From NCBI GenBank assembly GCA_947498785.1, contig CANMLS010000016.1, positions 40,885-104,884 on the forward strand: a DNA stretch of 64,000 bases. The letters run 5' to 3'. This document shows, piece by piece, positions 37,528 through 45,208 of the stretch. Below the pieces are notes generated by a model. It had not been told where the DNA came from, did not search any database, and saw only the letters and a program-made list of their open reading frames with translations. How positions within the stretch are numbered: the stretch's first letter is position 1; each line of letters opens with the position of its first letter. The stretch comes from an uncultured Aquimarina sp. (GTDB lineage: Bacteria; Bacteroidota; Bacteroidia; Flavobacteriales; Flavobacteriaceae). The translations under genes were made by a program, and so were the position numbers.

Positions 37528-38835
37528 ATGATATTTTTAGCATCTACCGGTGGTACAATTGCAATAACGATTATTTCGTTTTTGGTGCTGATTCTTGTTT
37601 TAGTAGGAATCTTATTATTTGCAAAAGATAAGTTGCTACCATCTGGACCTGTAAAGATTACCATTAATGGAGAAAAAGAAATTGAAGTAGCTTCAGGAGG
37701 GACATTACTATCTACTTTGGGGGCTCAGAAAATATTTTTACCCTCTGCTTGTGGTGGTGGTGGAACTTGTATTCAGTGCGAATGCCACGTATTAGATGGT
37801 GGTGGAGAAGCATTACCTACAGAGACACCTCATTTTTCTAGAAAAGAGTTACAACATGGAGCGCGTTTGGCTTGTCAGGTTAAGGTAAAACAAAATATGA
37901 ATATCGAAGTTCCAGAAGAAGTATTCGGGATTAAGAAATGGGAAGCCGAAGTAGTACGTAATTACAATGTAGCTTCTTTTATCAAAGAATTTGTAGTTCG
38001 TATTCCAGAAGATATGGGATATAAAGCAGGTGGATATATTCAGATAGAAATTCCACAATGTGAGATTAAATATGCTGATATAGATATTACTGCGCATCCA
38101 GAAGAGCACGAGACTCCTGATAAATTTCAGGCAGAATGGGATAAGTTTGGTCTTTGGCCATTAGTCATGAAAAATGACGAAACGGTAGAGCGTGCATATT
38201 CTATGGCTTCATATCCAGCAGAAGGAAGAGAGATTATGCTTAATGTACGTATTGCTACTCCACCATGGGATAGAGCAAAAAATGGATGGATGGATGTAAA
38301 TCCTGGGGTGGCATCATCTTATATTTTTGCTCAAAAACCAGGTGATAAAGTAGTCATTTCTGGTCCTTATGGAGAGTTTTTTATCAATGAATCCGAAGCA
38401 GAAATGCTTTATGTTGGTGGTGGTGCAGGTATGGCGCCAATGAGATCTCATCTATATCACCTATTCAAAACCTTATCTACTGGACGTAAAGTAACTTATT
38501 GGTATGGTGGACGATCTAAAAGAGAATTGTTTTATCTGGATCATTTCTATGATTTAGAAAAGAACTTCCCTAACTTTAAGTTCTACCTAGCGCTCTCTGA
38601 ACCTTTAGAAGAAGATAATTGGAAAGTGAAAGCTGATATTGATGCCGAAGGAGATGGGTTTGTAGGGTTTATTCACAACTGTGTTATAGATAATTATCTA
38701 AATCATCACGAAGCACCAGAAGATATTGAATTATATTTCTGTGGTCCACCATTAATGAACAAAGCTGTTCAAAAAATGGGAGAAGATTTTGGTATCCCCG
38801 ATGAGAATATCAGATTTGATGACTTTGGAGGGTAA
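37528..38835 (+). CDS. nqrF: Na+-translocating NADH:quinone reductase subunit F
   Basis: 435 residues, the electron-entry subunit. An N-terminal membrane helix is followed by a plant-type 2Fe-2S ferredoxin domain (ACGGGGTCIQCEC and LACQVKV supply the four cysteines), then a ferredoxin-reductase domain with the FAD motif RAYSMASYP and NADH-binding YVGGGAGMAPMRSH, YWYGGRSKREL and FCGPPLMNKA. It takes electrons from NADH and passes them through FAD and the cluster to the other subunits. It is the last gene of the operon and is followed by a terminator. Confidence 0.96.
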   Translation: MIFLASTGGTIAITIISFLVLILVLVGILLFAKDKLLPSGPVKITINGEKEIEVASGGTLLSTLGAQKIFLPSACGGGGTCIQCECHVLDGGGEALPTETPHFSRKELQHGARLACQVKVKQNMNIEVPEEVFGIKKWEAEVVRNYNVASFIKEFVVRIPEDMGYKAGGYIQIEIPQCEIKYADIDITAHPEEHETPDKFQAEWDKFGLWPLVMKNDETVERAYSMASYPAEGREIMLNVRIATPPWDRAKNGWMDVNPGVASSYIFAQKPGDKVVISGPYGEFFINESEAEMLYVGGGAGMAPMRSHLYHLFKTLSTGRKVTYWYGGRSKRELFYLDHFYDLEKNFPNFKFYLALSEPLEEDNWKVKADIDAEGDGFVGFIHNCVIDNYLNHHEAPEDIELYFCGPPLMNKAVQKMGEDFGIPDENIRFDDFGG

Positions 38836-38858
38836 AATATATGAATGATTCACGGGAG

Positions 38859-38890
38859 ACCGGTATAAGTGATTATATCGGTTTTTTTAT
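38859..38890 (+). terminator. terminator of the nqr operon
   Basis: 10-bp stem ACCGGTATAA (38859-38868) / TTATATCGGT (38873-38882) with one G-U pair and a 4-base loop, followed by a run of Ts. It lies 23 bp after the nqrF stop. Confidence 0.85.
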
Positions 38891-38911
38891 TTTTGGATAA
38901 ATCTGTTTTCT

Positions 38912-39625
38912 ATGATGAAATATGATATTCTTAGGGTTTTAATATTTGTAATTCTGTGCACTGGTTTATTAACTTGTTCAACATTATATTCCCAAAACAT
39001 AAAAATATCCAGAGACTCTTTGGTCAATATCATTGAATTTGATGGGGCTTTTTATAATAAATATACGTTAAAGCAATTGATAGTAGATACTTGTAAAGCC
39101 TCTAGTGTTTTACGAAGTAAAAATCAAAATTATTCAGAAAACAACCTTATTGATAACAATGATCATACCGCGTGGGTTGAAGGTGCTTTGAATGCTGGTA
39201 TTGGAGAAAAAATTCGGATTACTTTTAAGGATGAAAATGCTTTGCCTTATGCAATTAGAATAGTTCCGGGATATTCGAAATCTGAAGAGATTTGGTATAA
39301 GAATAATAGAGTCTCTAAAATTGCAATTAGGACTTTTGGTACAGATGGGGATTCTGAATTGATCATAGACGAATGGGAAGAAGTGAGTTTTTTGAAAAAA
39401 TCTACATCCAAAATACCTCCTTTACCCCAATATATCGATATTAGTAGTAATTATTTGCATAATATGGGGTATAGCGATTTTGTGGCCATTGAATTTGAAA
39501 TTATAGAAGTTGATGATGTTGGAGCAATATATAATGACACGTGTATTTCAGAAATAAGTTTTTATGAAATTGATAAACTAATCAAAACCTATTCCCTAGA
39601 AGAATATCAAAAAATAAAGAATTAG
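38912..39625 (+). CDS. exported protein with NADase-type glycan-binding (discoidin-like) domain
   Basis: 237 residues. The N terminus is a signal sequence (LIFVILCTGLLTCSTLYSQ); LLTC could be a lipobox, so it may be a lipoprotein. The body has the ASSVLRSKNQNYSENNLIDNNDHTAWVEG pattern and IGEKIRITF of the NADase-type glycan-binding/discoidin-like beta-sandwich found in many bacterial surface proteins. The ligand is unknown. It is followed at 16 bp by the DUF4846 gene on the same strand and probably shares its transcript. Confidence 0.7.
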   Translation: MMKYDILRVLIFVILCTGLLTCSTLYSQNIKISRDSLVNIIEFDGAFYNKYTLKQLIVDTCKASSVLRSKNQNYSENNLIDNNDHTAWVEGALNAGIGEKIRITFKDENALPYAIRIVPGYSKSEEIWYKNNRVSKIAIRTFGTDGDSELIIDEWEEVSFLKKSTSKIPPLPQYIDISSNYLHNMGYSDFVAIEFEIIEVDDVGAIYNDTCISEISFYEIDKLIKTYSLEEYQKIKN

Positions 39626-39641
39626 TACTAATCCTGATGTC

Positions 39642-40142
39642 ATGAAAAAATTTATAGTATCCCTGATTATAGTAATCATTTTATTTTTGATATTTAGAAA
39701 TAAATCAAAAGGTAAAATGATAACAAATCACATAAAAGCCGTTGTAAATAATGTGGTTACAGATCCTGATTATATTAATACTAAAGGAGATTCTATATCT
39801 ACAAGAGTCATTGTTCCCAAGGGATATAGTAGAGTTAAATATGAAGTAGGGTCGTTTCAGGAATATCTTCGTCATTATAAGCTAAAACCCTATGGAAGTA
39901 AAATCATTAATTATGATAATAGTGAGTATTTTGCACAAGATTGGCACGATGCGATTTTGGAAGTTCCCGTTCCATCTAATGGACTGCAGCAATGTGCTGA
40001 TGCATTAATGAGGATAAGATCAGAGTATTTGTGGGAGAAGAACAAAAAAGACAAAATAGGGTTTAATTTTACTTCTGGGCATTATTGTTCGTGGATCAAA
40101 TATGCAGAAGGTTTTCGACCTAAAATAAAAGGAAATAGCTAA
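39642..40142 (+). pseudogene. DUF4846 protein, truncated at its 3' end
   Basis: 166 residues remain. An N-terminal membrane/signal segment (FIVSLIIVIILFLIF) is followed by the DUF4846 pattern: VIVPKGYSRVKYEVGSF, LRHYKLKPYGSKI, LQQCADALMRIRSEYLW and GFNFTSGHYCSWIKYAEGFRPKIKGN. Full-length members continue for roughly 100 further residues, including a GDVFI...GHAVIVVD segment that is absent here. The ORF ends exactly where the IS1595-type transposase remnant begins: its TAA (40140-40142) overlaps the transposase stop codon. The likely reading is insertion of the element into the gene. Residual function is doubtful. Confidence 0.7.
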
Positions 40143-41065
40143 GTTCTAATTAGCATATTGAATATTTGTTGTTTATGCTCATACCAAGCACTATTTGAAG
40201 CAAAAGCAATAGCAGTAATTATTTTTATCTTACTAGTTGAGTTCTTTATTTTTTCGAGGACTAAGAACCAATTTAAATAGTTTTGCAGATACTTTGTGGC
40301 TACTCCATTAAAAGAATCCATAAATTTTCTAAGCCTCATATCCATATTATTGACATTCTGAACGTGATATACCTTGTCTACAGTTCTCTGCCCTTTTGAT
40401 GCATTAAACTTTTTATGAGTTAGTGTATTGGCTTTAGCAAAAGCACCATAACTTCTATGACTATCACTACAAAGCACCTCTGCTTTATCAAGTTTCCCCT
40501 TGAGTATATTGTCTAAATCTTTTTTGCTGACTCGGCCTCTTGTAGCTACTTTAAAGTCTTTGTTTCCAGAGCGATCTCAAGTAGCAACTACAGCTACTTT
40601 TTCATCGCTTATACCTGCTTTATTTGCTTTCTCCCCATGTTGTTTAGGTTTTCTATCTAAATTACGATTTCCTTTTTCTGAATAGGCAAAGAACAAATCA
40701 TCACTCTCAACAATTCCTTCGAATTCTTCTACCGAAACACTAGAAAATGATGTTAGTAACTTATGCCTCCAATCAAATGAAGTTTGAATAGAAACCCCTG
40801 TTTCCTTAGCACTCTTGCGGATACTATAACTAGATAATAAACAGTACAAATAACGATTTAACTTCTCTTTTTTCTTGATAGCAAACCAAAACTTACCTGT
40901 AGTTTGACTAAAATTCTTTTTGCAACCATTACGAACATAACGCTGTACACCTTTAAGCTTGCCATTTGCACGAATATGATCACAGTTACAATGTGGACAT
41001 TTAACTGCTTTTGTTTGCTCACAATCACTTATTTCTCTAATGTAAGAATTTAGTTTAAAAAGCTG
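40139..41065 (-). pseudogene. IS1595-family transposase, inactivated
   Basis: Read on the minus strand, one frame runs from about 41065 to 40139 and encodes an IS1595/ISXO2-type transposase of about 308 codons: an N-terminal zinc ribbon (CPHCNCDHIRANGKLKGVQRY, then GCKKNFSQTTG), a helical part (YSIRKSAKETGVSIQTSFDW), and the DDE-type core starting with EGIVESDDLFF and continuing through LCSDSHRSYGAF and HVQNVNNMD. An in-frame TGA at 40577-40579 interrupts it (VVAT*DRSGNK), and no start codon is visible before the zinc ribbon. Terminal inverted repeats and a target duplication were not found. Confidence 0.85.
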
Positions 41066-41340
41066 TTAAAGTGATTTTTAATAGTAAGCTTGAACACGAG
41101 GTGAAGAAGAAAATTATACAGAACCTTTGTCTTCGTCCATGCTATGGATTATAAGGCTTTTGGATTGAAAATTGACTTAACTTCGCTACCATTTTCTATC
41201 GAAAATCAATCTGATTGGCGAAAATTTATTATATCCAACTCATGTCATGTTGGTGTCAAATATTTGTAATATTAACGTATTAACAAAAAAAAATCTTTCT
41301 TTTTTTTAAAATAAATCAACAATGAGTAATTGTTCATTAG
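41066..41340. other. non-coding stretch after the IS remnant
   Basis: About 275 bp. A plus-strand open stretch (41101-41269) exists but does not resemble the missing DUF4846 tail. The right end of the IS element should lie somewhere here, but I cannot see a matching inverted repeat. Confidence 0.4.
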
Positions 41341-41348
41341 TACCTTTG
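41341..41348 (+). promoter_or_regulatory. candidate promoter -7 box of the beta-helix lipoprotein
   Basis: TACCTTTG matches TAnnTTTG, 64 bp upstream of the ATG at 41413. Confidence 0.5.
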
Positions 41349-41365
41349 TTCTTCACAAACTAATT

Positions 41366-41382
41366 ATGTCATTTTATGACAT
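41366..41382 (+). promoter_or_regulatory. leader inverted repeat
   Basis: Perfect ATGTCAT (41366-41372) / ATGACAT (41376-41382) with a 3-base spacer, between the promoter box and the start codon. It could be an operator or a small RNA hairpin in the leader. Confidence 0.45.
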
Positions 41383-41412
41383 AAACTTATTAACTAACAA
41401 TAAAATATTATA

Positions 41413-42681
41413 ATGAAAAAATCACTTTTATTTTTATCATTGGTGGCAGGAATAATAGGTTCTTGCGAAAAAGAAGAGAATTTCAGTTTTGAAGAAGATG
41501 CACTAAATCCTATTGTGGTCTTGGATTCTGAAATACAGGCAAAGAAATCATTAATTGTATCAAAACAGTCAGGTAATACGGCGAGAAAACGCTTGTTTGC
41601 CGCTTATTCAAAAGCAGTTAGTGGTGATGCTATAATAGTTGACGAAGATGTGTTATTTAGAGGAAATGAATCTCCACTTACGATTACCAAAAATGGCATA
41701 ACCATTAGAGGAGCGGCAAGAGGAAATTCAAAATATTCAATAAAAAGAAATAATAAAAGGAAAACTACTTTATTTGTTAGGGCAAATAACGTTACTCTTG
41801 ATAATCTAATATTTGAAGGGTCTCAAAACTGCGTTTTTGTGGGATATAATAAGAATAATGATACTTATAATTTTTTGAATACAGTAATTAAGAATTTTAA
41901 AGTTCGTAATTCGGTATTTAAACATTCAAATTATACAGGAATCGACATTAGGGCTTTGGTGCAAGGAGTAGAGATTTATAATACAGAATTTACAGATTGC
42001 CCTTTTAGTCTTCAGACATTCGATTGTAGAGTAATCAAAGATTTTTTAGTACAAAAATGTACTTTTAATGGAGGGGATCATCAAATCAGTTTAGACAATG
42101 CATTAATAGGTAATAATGGCGAATATGAAAATATCATTATAAAAGAAAACAAATTCAATTTGACCAAACGGTTTAATATTGCTCTAGCTAATGTTAGAAA
42201 TGTGAGTATTATGGAAAATAAAAATATGCAAGGAGGAACGAATAGTTATTCGCAGCCTATTCATATTGAAGACAGGTCTTCTAATATTACAATAAATGGT
42301 AATACTATGAAAAGTAAGGATATTGGGATTCTTCTTTATGGTACCGATAAGTTTGGACATGGGGGAAATAGTAGACCGTTAACAGCAGCAGAAAAGAAGA
42401 GTAGAGGTTCAGGAAATGTTTATTTGTCAGGAAATAGTATTACAACAACGGGAGACCATGCAATATCTTCTACCTATGGAAAAGGATATATGACTATTGA
42501 AGGAAACAACATTTTGAATGCCAATAATGGAAAAAAAGCATTGCTGATAAGAAATTCTAATGCTTTTAATGTGAAGGTTGGAGCTAATGCAATGTTTAAA
42601 GGAAAACGTTTTAGAGATATTTTTAATAGCGGAAATGCATCAAGATTTTATCAAAGTGATAAGCCAATTTCTATTAGATAA
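41413..42681 (+). CDS. lipoprotein with right-handed parallel beta-helix
   Basis: 422 residues. Lipoprotein signal MKKSLLFLSLVAGIIGSC, with the lipobox IGSC and Cys18, then an acidic start suggesting surface exposure. From about residue 80 the sequence is made of short repeated strands rich in N, I, V and F (NGITIRGAARG, NNVTLDNLIFEG, VEIYNTEFTDC, ENIIIKENKFN, NITINGNTMKS), the pattern of a pectate-lyase-like beta-helix. Such folds usually bind or cut polysaccharides; catalytic residues cannot be assigned. It is a single-gene unit with its own promoter box and terminator. Confidence 0.8.
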   Translation: MKKSLLFLSLVAGIIGSCEKEENFSFEEDALNPIVVLDSEIQAKKSLIVSKQSGNTARKRLFAAYSKAVSGDAIIVDEDVLFRGNESPLTITKNGITIRGAARGNSKYSIKRNNKRKTTLFVRANNVTLDNLIFEGSQNCVFVGYNKNNDTYNFLNTVIKNFKVRNSVFKHSNYTGIDIRALVQGVEIYNTEFTDCPFSLQTFDCRVIKDFLVQKCTFNGGDHQISLDNALIGNNGEYENIIIKENKFNLTKRFNIALANVRNVSIMENKNMQGGTNSYSQPIHIEDRSSNITINGNTMKSKDIGILLYGTDKFGHGGNSRPLTAAEKKSRGSGNVYLSGNSITTTGDHAISSTYGKGYMTIEGNNILNANNGKKALLIRNSNAFNVKVGANAMFKGKRFRDIFNSGNASRFYQSDKPISIR

Positions 42682-42711
42682 TTGTCTGATCATCTAGTAC
42701 TTTATTAGTTG

Positions 42712-42747
42712 AAAACCGATATGAGCAATTGTATCGGTTTTTCTTAT
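42712..42747 (+). terminator. terminator of the beta-helix lipoprotein gene
   Basis: Perfect 10-bp stem AAAACCGATA (42712-42721) / TATCGGTTTT (42732-42741), followed by a T-rich run. Confidence 0.85.
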
Positions 42748-43165
42748 TTTTGAAATAAATCTGTTTATTAAGAAGTCTAGTGTTTTTAATTTAGTTATAA
42801 CTAATAAGTTTAATAAGTGCTTTTTACTAACCAATATATTGAAGCAGATGAGTTTGGCTATTAGGATTCAATGTGTTGTTTTGTTTACTTCTTTATCCTT
42901 GTTTGTTCAAAATATCTACATCTACAAAATTTCCTTTACCACACACCAGTGCAGAATGTTTGTTTGCTTAAAAATTTTGAAAACACCGAATTTTCTCCTT
43001 GGTATGCGTTTGACGAAAACAAGTCTGTGTATACCCCTAGCTATTATTTTGACACCACTAAATTCTAAAGATTTAAATAGTTTTTTCTCTACATGTTGAA
43101 GATTTTTTTATAAAAATAGTATGGAGAAAAAGTTTGAAACTAAAGTATGTTTTATTTCAAAATAA
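42748..43165. other. non-coding stretch, possible decayed sequence
   Basis: About 420 bp. A short plus-strand ORF at 42871-43068 ends in protein-like sequence (NFENTEFSPWYAFDENKS), but it has no clear start or domain. It could be the tail of a lost gene. Nothing else seen. Confidence 0.35.
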
Positions 43166-43173
43166 TATCTTTG
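43166..43173 (+). promoter_or_regulatory. candidate promoter -7 box of the apbE operon
   Basis: TATCTTTG matches TAnnTTTG and lies only 7 bp before the ATG at 43181, so transcription would start at or next to the start codon. Confidence 0.5.
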
Positions 43174-43180
43174 CGTTCCT

Positions 43181-43558
43181 ATGACGAGGATACTTACCAA
43201 ACAAGAACTACATAATCTTGCAATGAATATTGTAGGGGAGGAATTAGAAAAAAGAGGATTCGAATTTATAGCGATTAATAGTAAATTAGGCAAACATCCA
43301 CAATTTGTCTGTGTAGATAAATCCAATCAGCGATATTTTGTTCTTGTTAAAGCAGTTTCCTATCCCGATAATCCGCATAACTATGATATGATTTGGATGG
43401 AATCGTTCAAAAAACATGCTGTAGAACAAGAAGCAAAAGTATTTTATGCCGGAGTAGGGTTGCAAAATTCTGATAATCCAAATAAGCCTGTATTATTAAA
43501 TGAAGAATATGTTTTAGAATATGCTGGTTTGCAAGTAATAGAAACACATCTGAATTGA
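43181..43558 (+). CDS. conserved small protein upstream of apbE
   Basis: 125 residues, soluble. A protein of this kind sits beside apbE in other Flavobacteriaceae and is sometimes annotated, probably wrongly, as Nqr subunit F; that association is from memory. It has no ferredoxin cysteines or FAD motif, so it is not NqrF. Segments such as GEELEKRGFEFIAINSKLGKHPQFVCVD and RYFVLVKAVSYP suggest a compact alpha/beta fold. The stop overlaps the region of the apbE start, so the two are co-transcribed, hinting at a role with ApbE or Nqr assembly. Confidence 0.7.
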   Translation: MTRILTKQELHNLAMNIVGEELEKRGFEFIAINSKLGKHPQFVCVDKSNQRYFVLVKAVSYPDNPHNYDMIWMESFKKHAVEQEAKVFYAGVGLQNSDNPNKPVLLNEEYVLEYAGLQVIETHLN

Positions 43559-43566
43559 GAAAGGTT

Positions 43567-44562
43567 ATGATTCGAAAATTAAATGTTTTATTAGTAATAT
43601 TAGTACTTGTTTCTTGTAAAAAAGAAGAACAACTACAACTTAATTATACTAGCGGAAAAGCTTTTGGAACTTCATTTTCTGTTCAGTTTATAGATAAACA
43701 AGAATTAGATTTTTCTCATTCCTATGACAGTCTTACAGCAGTGATCAATGCTTCGATGTCTACTTATATTGATGATTCTGATATATCCAAAATTAATAGA
43801 GGAGATACTACGGTCATTATTGATAAGCATTTTGTAAATGTTTTTAAAGCTTCAAAGAGGTTGTACAGAGAGACAGAAGGCGCTTTTGATCCCACTATTG
43901 GGATTTTGGTAAATGCATGGGATTTTGGCCCAAAAGGAAAAATAGTGTCATTAGATAGCCTTAAAATTGATAGCTTGCTAATATCAGTTGGATTGGATAA
44001 GGTGATTTTAAGAAATAATAAGATCATAAAAAATGATCCCAATACATATCTGGATTTTAATTCTTTAGCCAAAGGATATGCAGTTGATGTGTTTGCTAAT
44101 TTTCTTGAAAATAGAGGTTTTGATAATTATCTGGTGGAGATAGGGGGTGAAATTAGAGGTAAAGGAAGTAATGTGATCAAACAAAAACCATGGAGAATAG
44201 GTGTAGAAGACCCTAATTTTGATGAAAAACAATCGTATAGTAAGGTGGTTTCATTAAAAAATGAAGCTATGGCTACTTCAGGAAGTTACAGAAAGTACAA
44301 AGTAGATGAAACAGGAAACCGATATGCGCATATCATCAATACCAAAACAGGATATCCACATAAGTCTAATCTGCTAAGTGTATCTATATTGGCAAATACT
44401 TGCATGGAAGCAGATGCATACGCCACAGCATTAATGTCGATGGGGTTGGAGAGATCAAAACAGTTTTTAAAAAGCCATCAAGAACTCAAAGCATATTTTA
44501 TTTATGAGGATGAGAACAAGGAACTGCAAACGCTTGCTGTAAATGGTTTTCCAGAAGAATAA
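43567..44562 (+). CDS. apbE: FAD:protein FMN transferase ApbE
   Basis: 331 residues from the ATG at 43567, giving a lipoprotein signal with the lipobox LVSC. ApbE takes FMN from FAD and links it to a threonine in target proteins, here most likely NqrB and NqrC. Motifs: YTSGKAFGTSFSVQF near the N terminus, TEGAFDPTIGILVNAWDFGP, DFNSLAKGYAVD, VEIGGEIRGKG, the HIINTKTGYPHKSN metal/flavin loop and ANTCMEADAYATALMSMG. A TTG at 43555 overlapping the previous stop is an alternative start. The nqr operon lies about 5 kb upstream on the same strand. Confidence 0.93.
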   Translation: MIRKLNVLLVILVLVSCKKEEQLQLNYTSGKAFGTSFSVQFIDKQELDFSHSYDSLTAVINASMSTYIDDSDISKINRGDTTVIIDKHFVNVFKASKRLYRETEGAFDPTIGILVNAWDFGPKGKIVSLDSLKIDSLLISVGLDKVILRNNKIIKNDPNTYLDFNSLAKGYAVDVFANFLENRGFDNYLVEIGGEIRGKGSNVIKQKPWRIGVEDPNFDEKQSYSKVVSLKNEAMATSGSYRKYKVDETGNRYAHIINTKTGYPHKSNLLSVSILANTCMEADAYATALMSMGLERSKQFLKSHQELKAYFIYEDENKELQTLAVNGFPEE

Positions 44563-44592
44563 TATGTCTAACTTACTTAAGCAAAAAAAAGA

Positions 44593-44628
44593 CAAGACCT
44601 CACGAGCTTTTAAAATCTGTGAGGTTCT
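44593..44628. repeat. degenerate palindrome, related to the 33-bp repeat
   Basis: ACCTCAC (44597-44603) pairs with GTGAGGT (44619-44625) around TTTTAAAA. It resembles the 33-bp palindrome at 44701 in layout (GACCT arm, T4A4 centre) and could also act as the apbE terminator. Confidence 0.5.
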
Positions 44629-44645
44629 TGGTACATTGCATTGTC

Positions 44646-44665
44646 ATTCCAGTATAGACGGGAAT
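44646..44665. repeat. small REP-like hairpin
   Basis: ATTCC (44646-44650) and GGAAT (44661-44665) form a short stem within a sequence that looks like a decayed copy of the tcATTCC...GGAATc repeats common in Flavobacteriaceae intergenic regions. The relationship is by appearance only. Confidence 0.35.
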
Positions 44666-44700
44666 CCATAATGAGATGCTAAATTTATACTACGAATCGT

Positions 44701-44733
44701 AGACCTGTCAGGTTTTTAAAACCTGACAGGTCT
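44701..44733. repeat. 33-bp perfect palindrome, left copy
   Basis: Arms AGACCTGTCAGGTTTT (44701-44716) and AAAACCTGACAGGTCT (44718-44733) around one base. An identical 33-bp copy is at 45174-45206; the two bracket the tandem repeat block. Confidence 0.9.
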
Positions 44734-44780
44734 GATATAAACTGTAATGACGAATATCATTATCATTTAGCAGGTTTTCT

Positions 44781-45130
44781 ATCCTTTCGAAAGGGTACAT
44801 TATAGGTTACAATGAGTTATGAACCCCTTCGAGCCCCTATGATAAGTACTTCGAAGGGGTAAAAAAGCCTTTATAAAGGGTTCAGAACCTTTTTTAGGGG
44901 GTTCAGAACCACCCCTAACCCTTCAAAGAACCATATCGAAACAGTATTTTATCCTTTCGAAAGGGTACATTATAGGTTACAATGAGTTACGAACCCCTTC
45001 GAACCCCTATGATAAGTACTTCGAAGGGGTAAAAAAGCCTTTATAAGGGGTTCAGAACCCTTTTTAGGGGGTCAGAACCACCTCTAACCCTTCAAAGAAC
45101 CATATCGAAACAGTATTTTACTCTTTCGAA
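44781..45130. repeat. tandem 170-bp direct repeat, two copies plus a stub
   Basis: Copy 1 is 44781-44950 and copy 2 is 44951-45119; a third copy starts at 45120 but breaks off after about 11 bases. They differ by a few bases and one small deletion. Each unit contains inverted repeats: CCTTTCGAAAGG, and ACCCCTTCGA paired with TCGAAGGGGT about 20 bases later. The sequence is more GC-rich than its surroundings and encodes no ORF. Confidence 0.9.
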
Positions 45131-45173
45131 GTATTAAATAACCGGATGTTATAAATGATGAACTGTTTGCAAT

Positions 45174-45206
45174 AGACCTGTCAGGTTTTTAAAACCTGAC
45201 AGGTCT
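45174..45206. repeat. 33-bp perfect palindrome, right copy
   Basis: Identical to 44701-44733. It ends 3 bp from the stop codon of the CHAT gene, so it may serve as that gene's transcription terminator. Confidence 0.9.
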
Positions 45207-45208
45207 AT

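Noticed and set aside
40139..41120. Terminal inverted repeats and target duplication of the IS1595-type element
   Set aside because: I compared both ends and found no convincing matching repeat, so the element boundaries are not claimed.
41101..41269. Plus-strand open stretch considered as the missing 3' end of the DUF4846 gene
   Set aside because: The translation does not contain the expected GDVFI...GHAVIVVD-like pattern of the family, so it is not the lost tail.
42871..43068. 65-residue ORF between the beta-helix lipoprotein and the apbE operon
   Set aside because: The end reads like protein, but the start is cysteine/aromatic-rich low-quality sequence and there is a competing frame; too weak to call a gene.
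43555..43566. TTG start of apbE overlapping the previous stop
   Set aside because: The ATG at 43567 gives a cleaner lipoprotein signal; the TTG form remains possible.
44781..45130. CRISPR-like array
   Set aside because: Only two long (170-bp) near-identical tandem units with no short repeat/unique spacer alternation, and no cas genes nearby.
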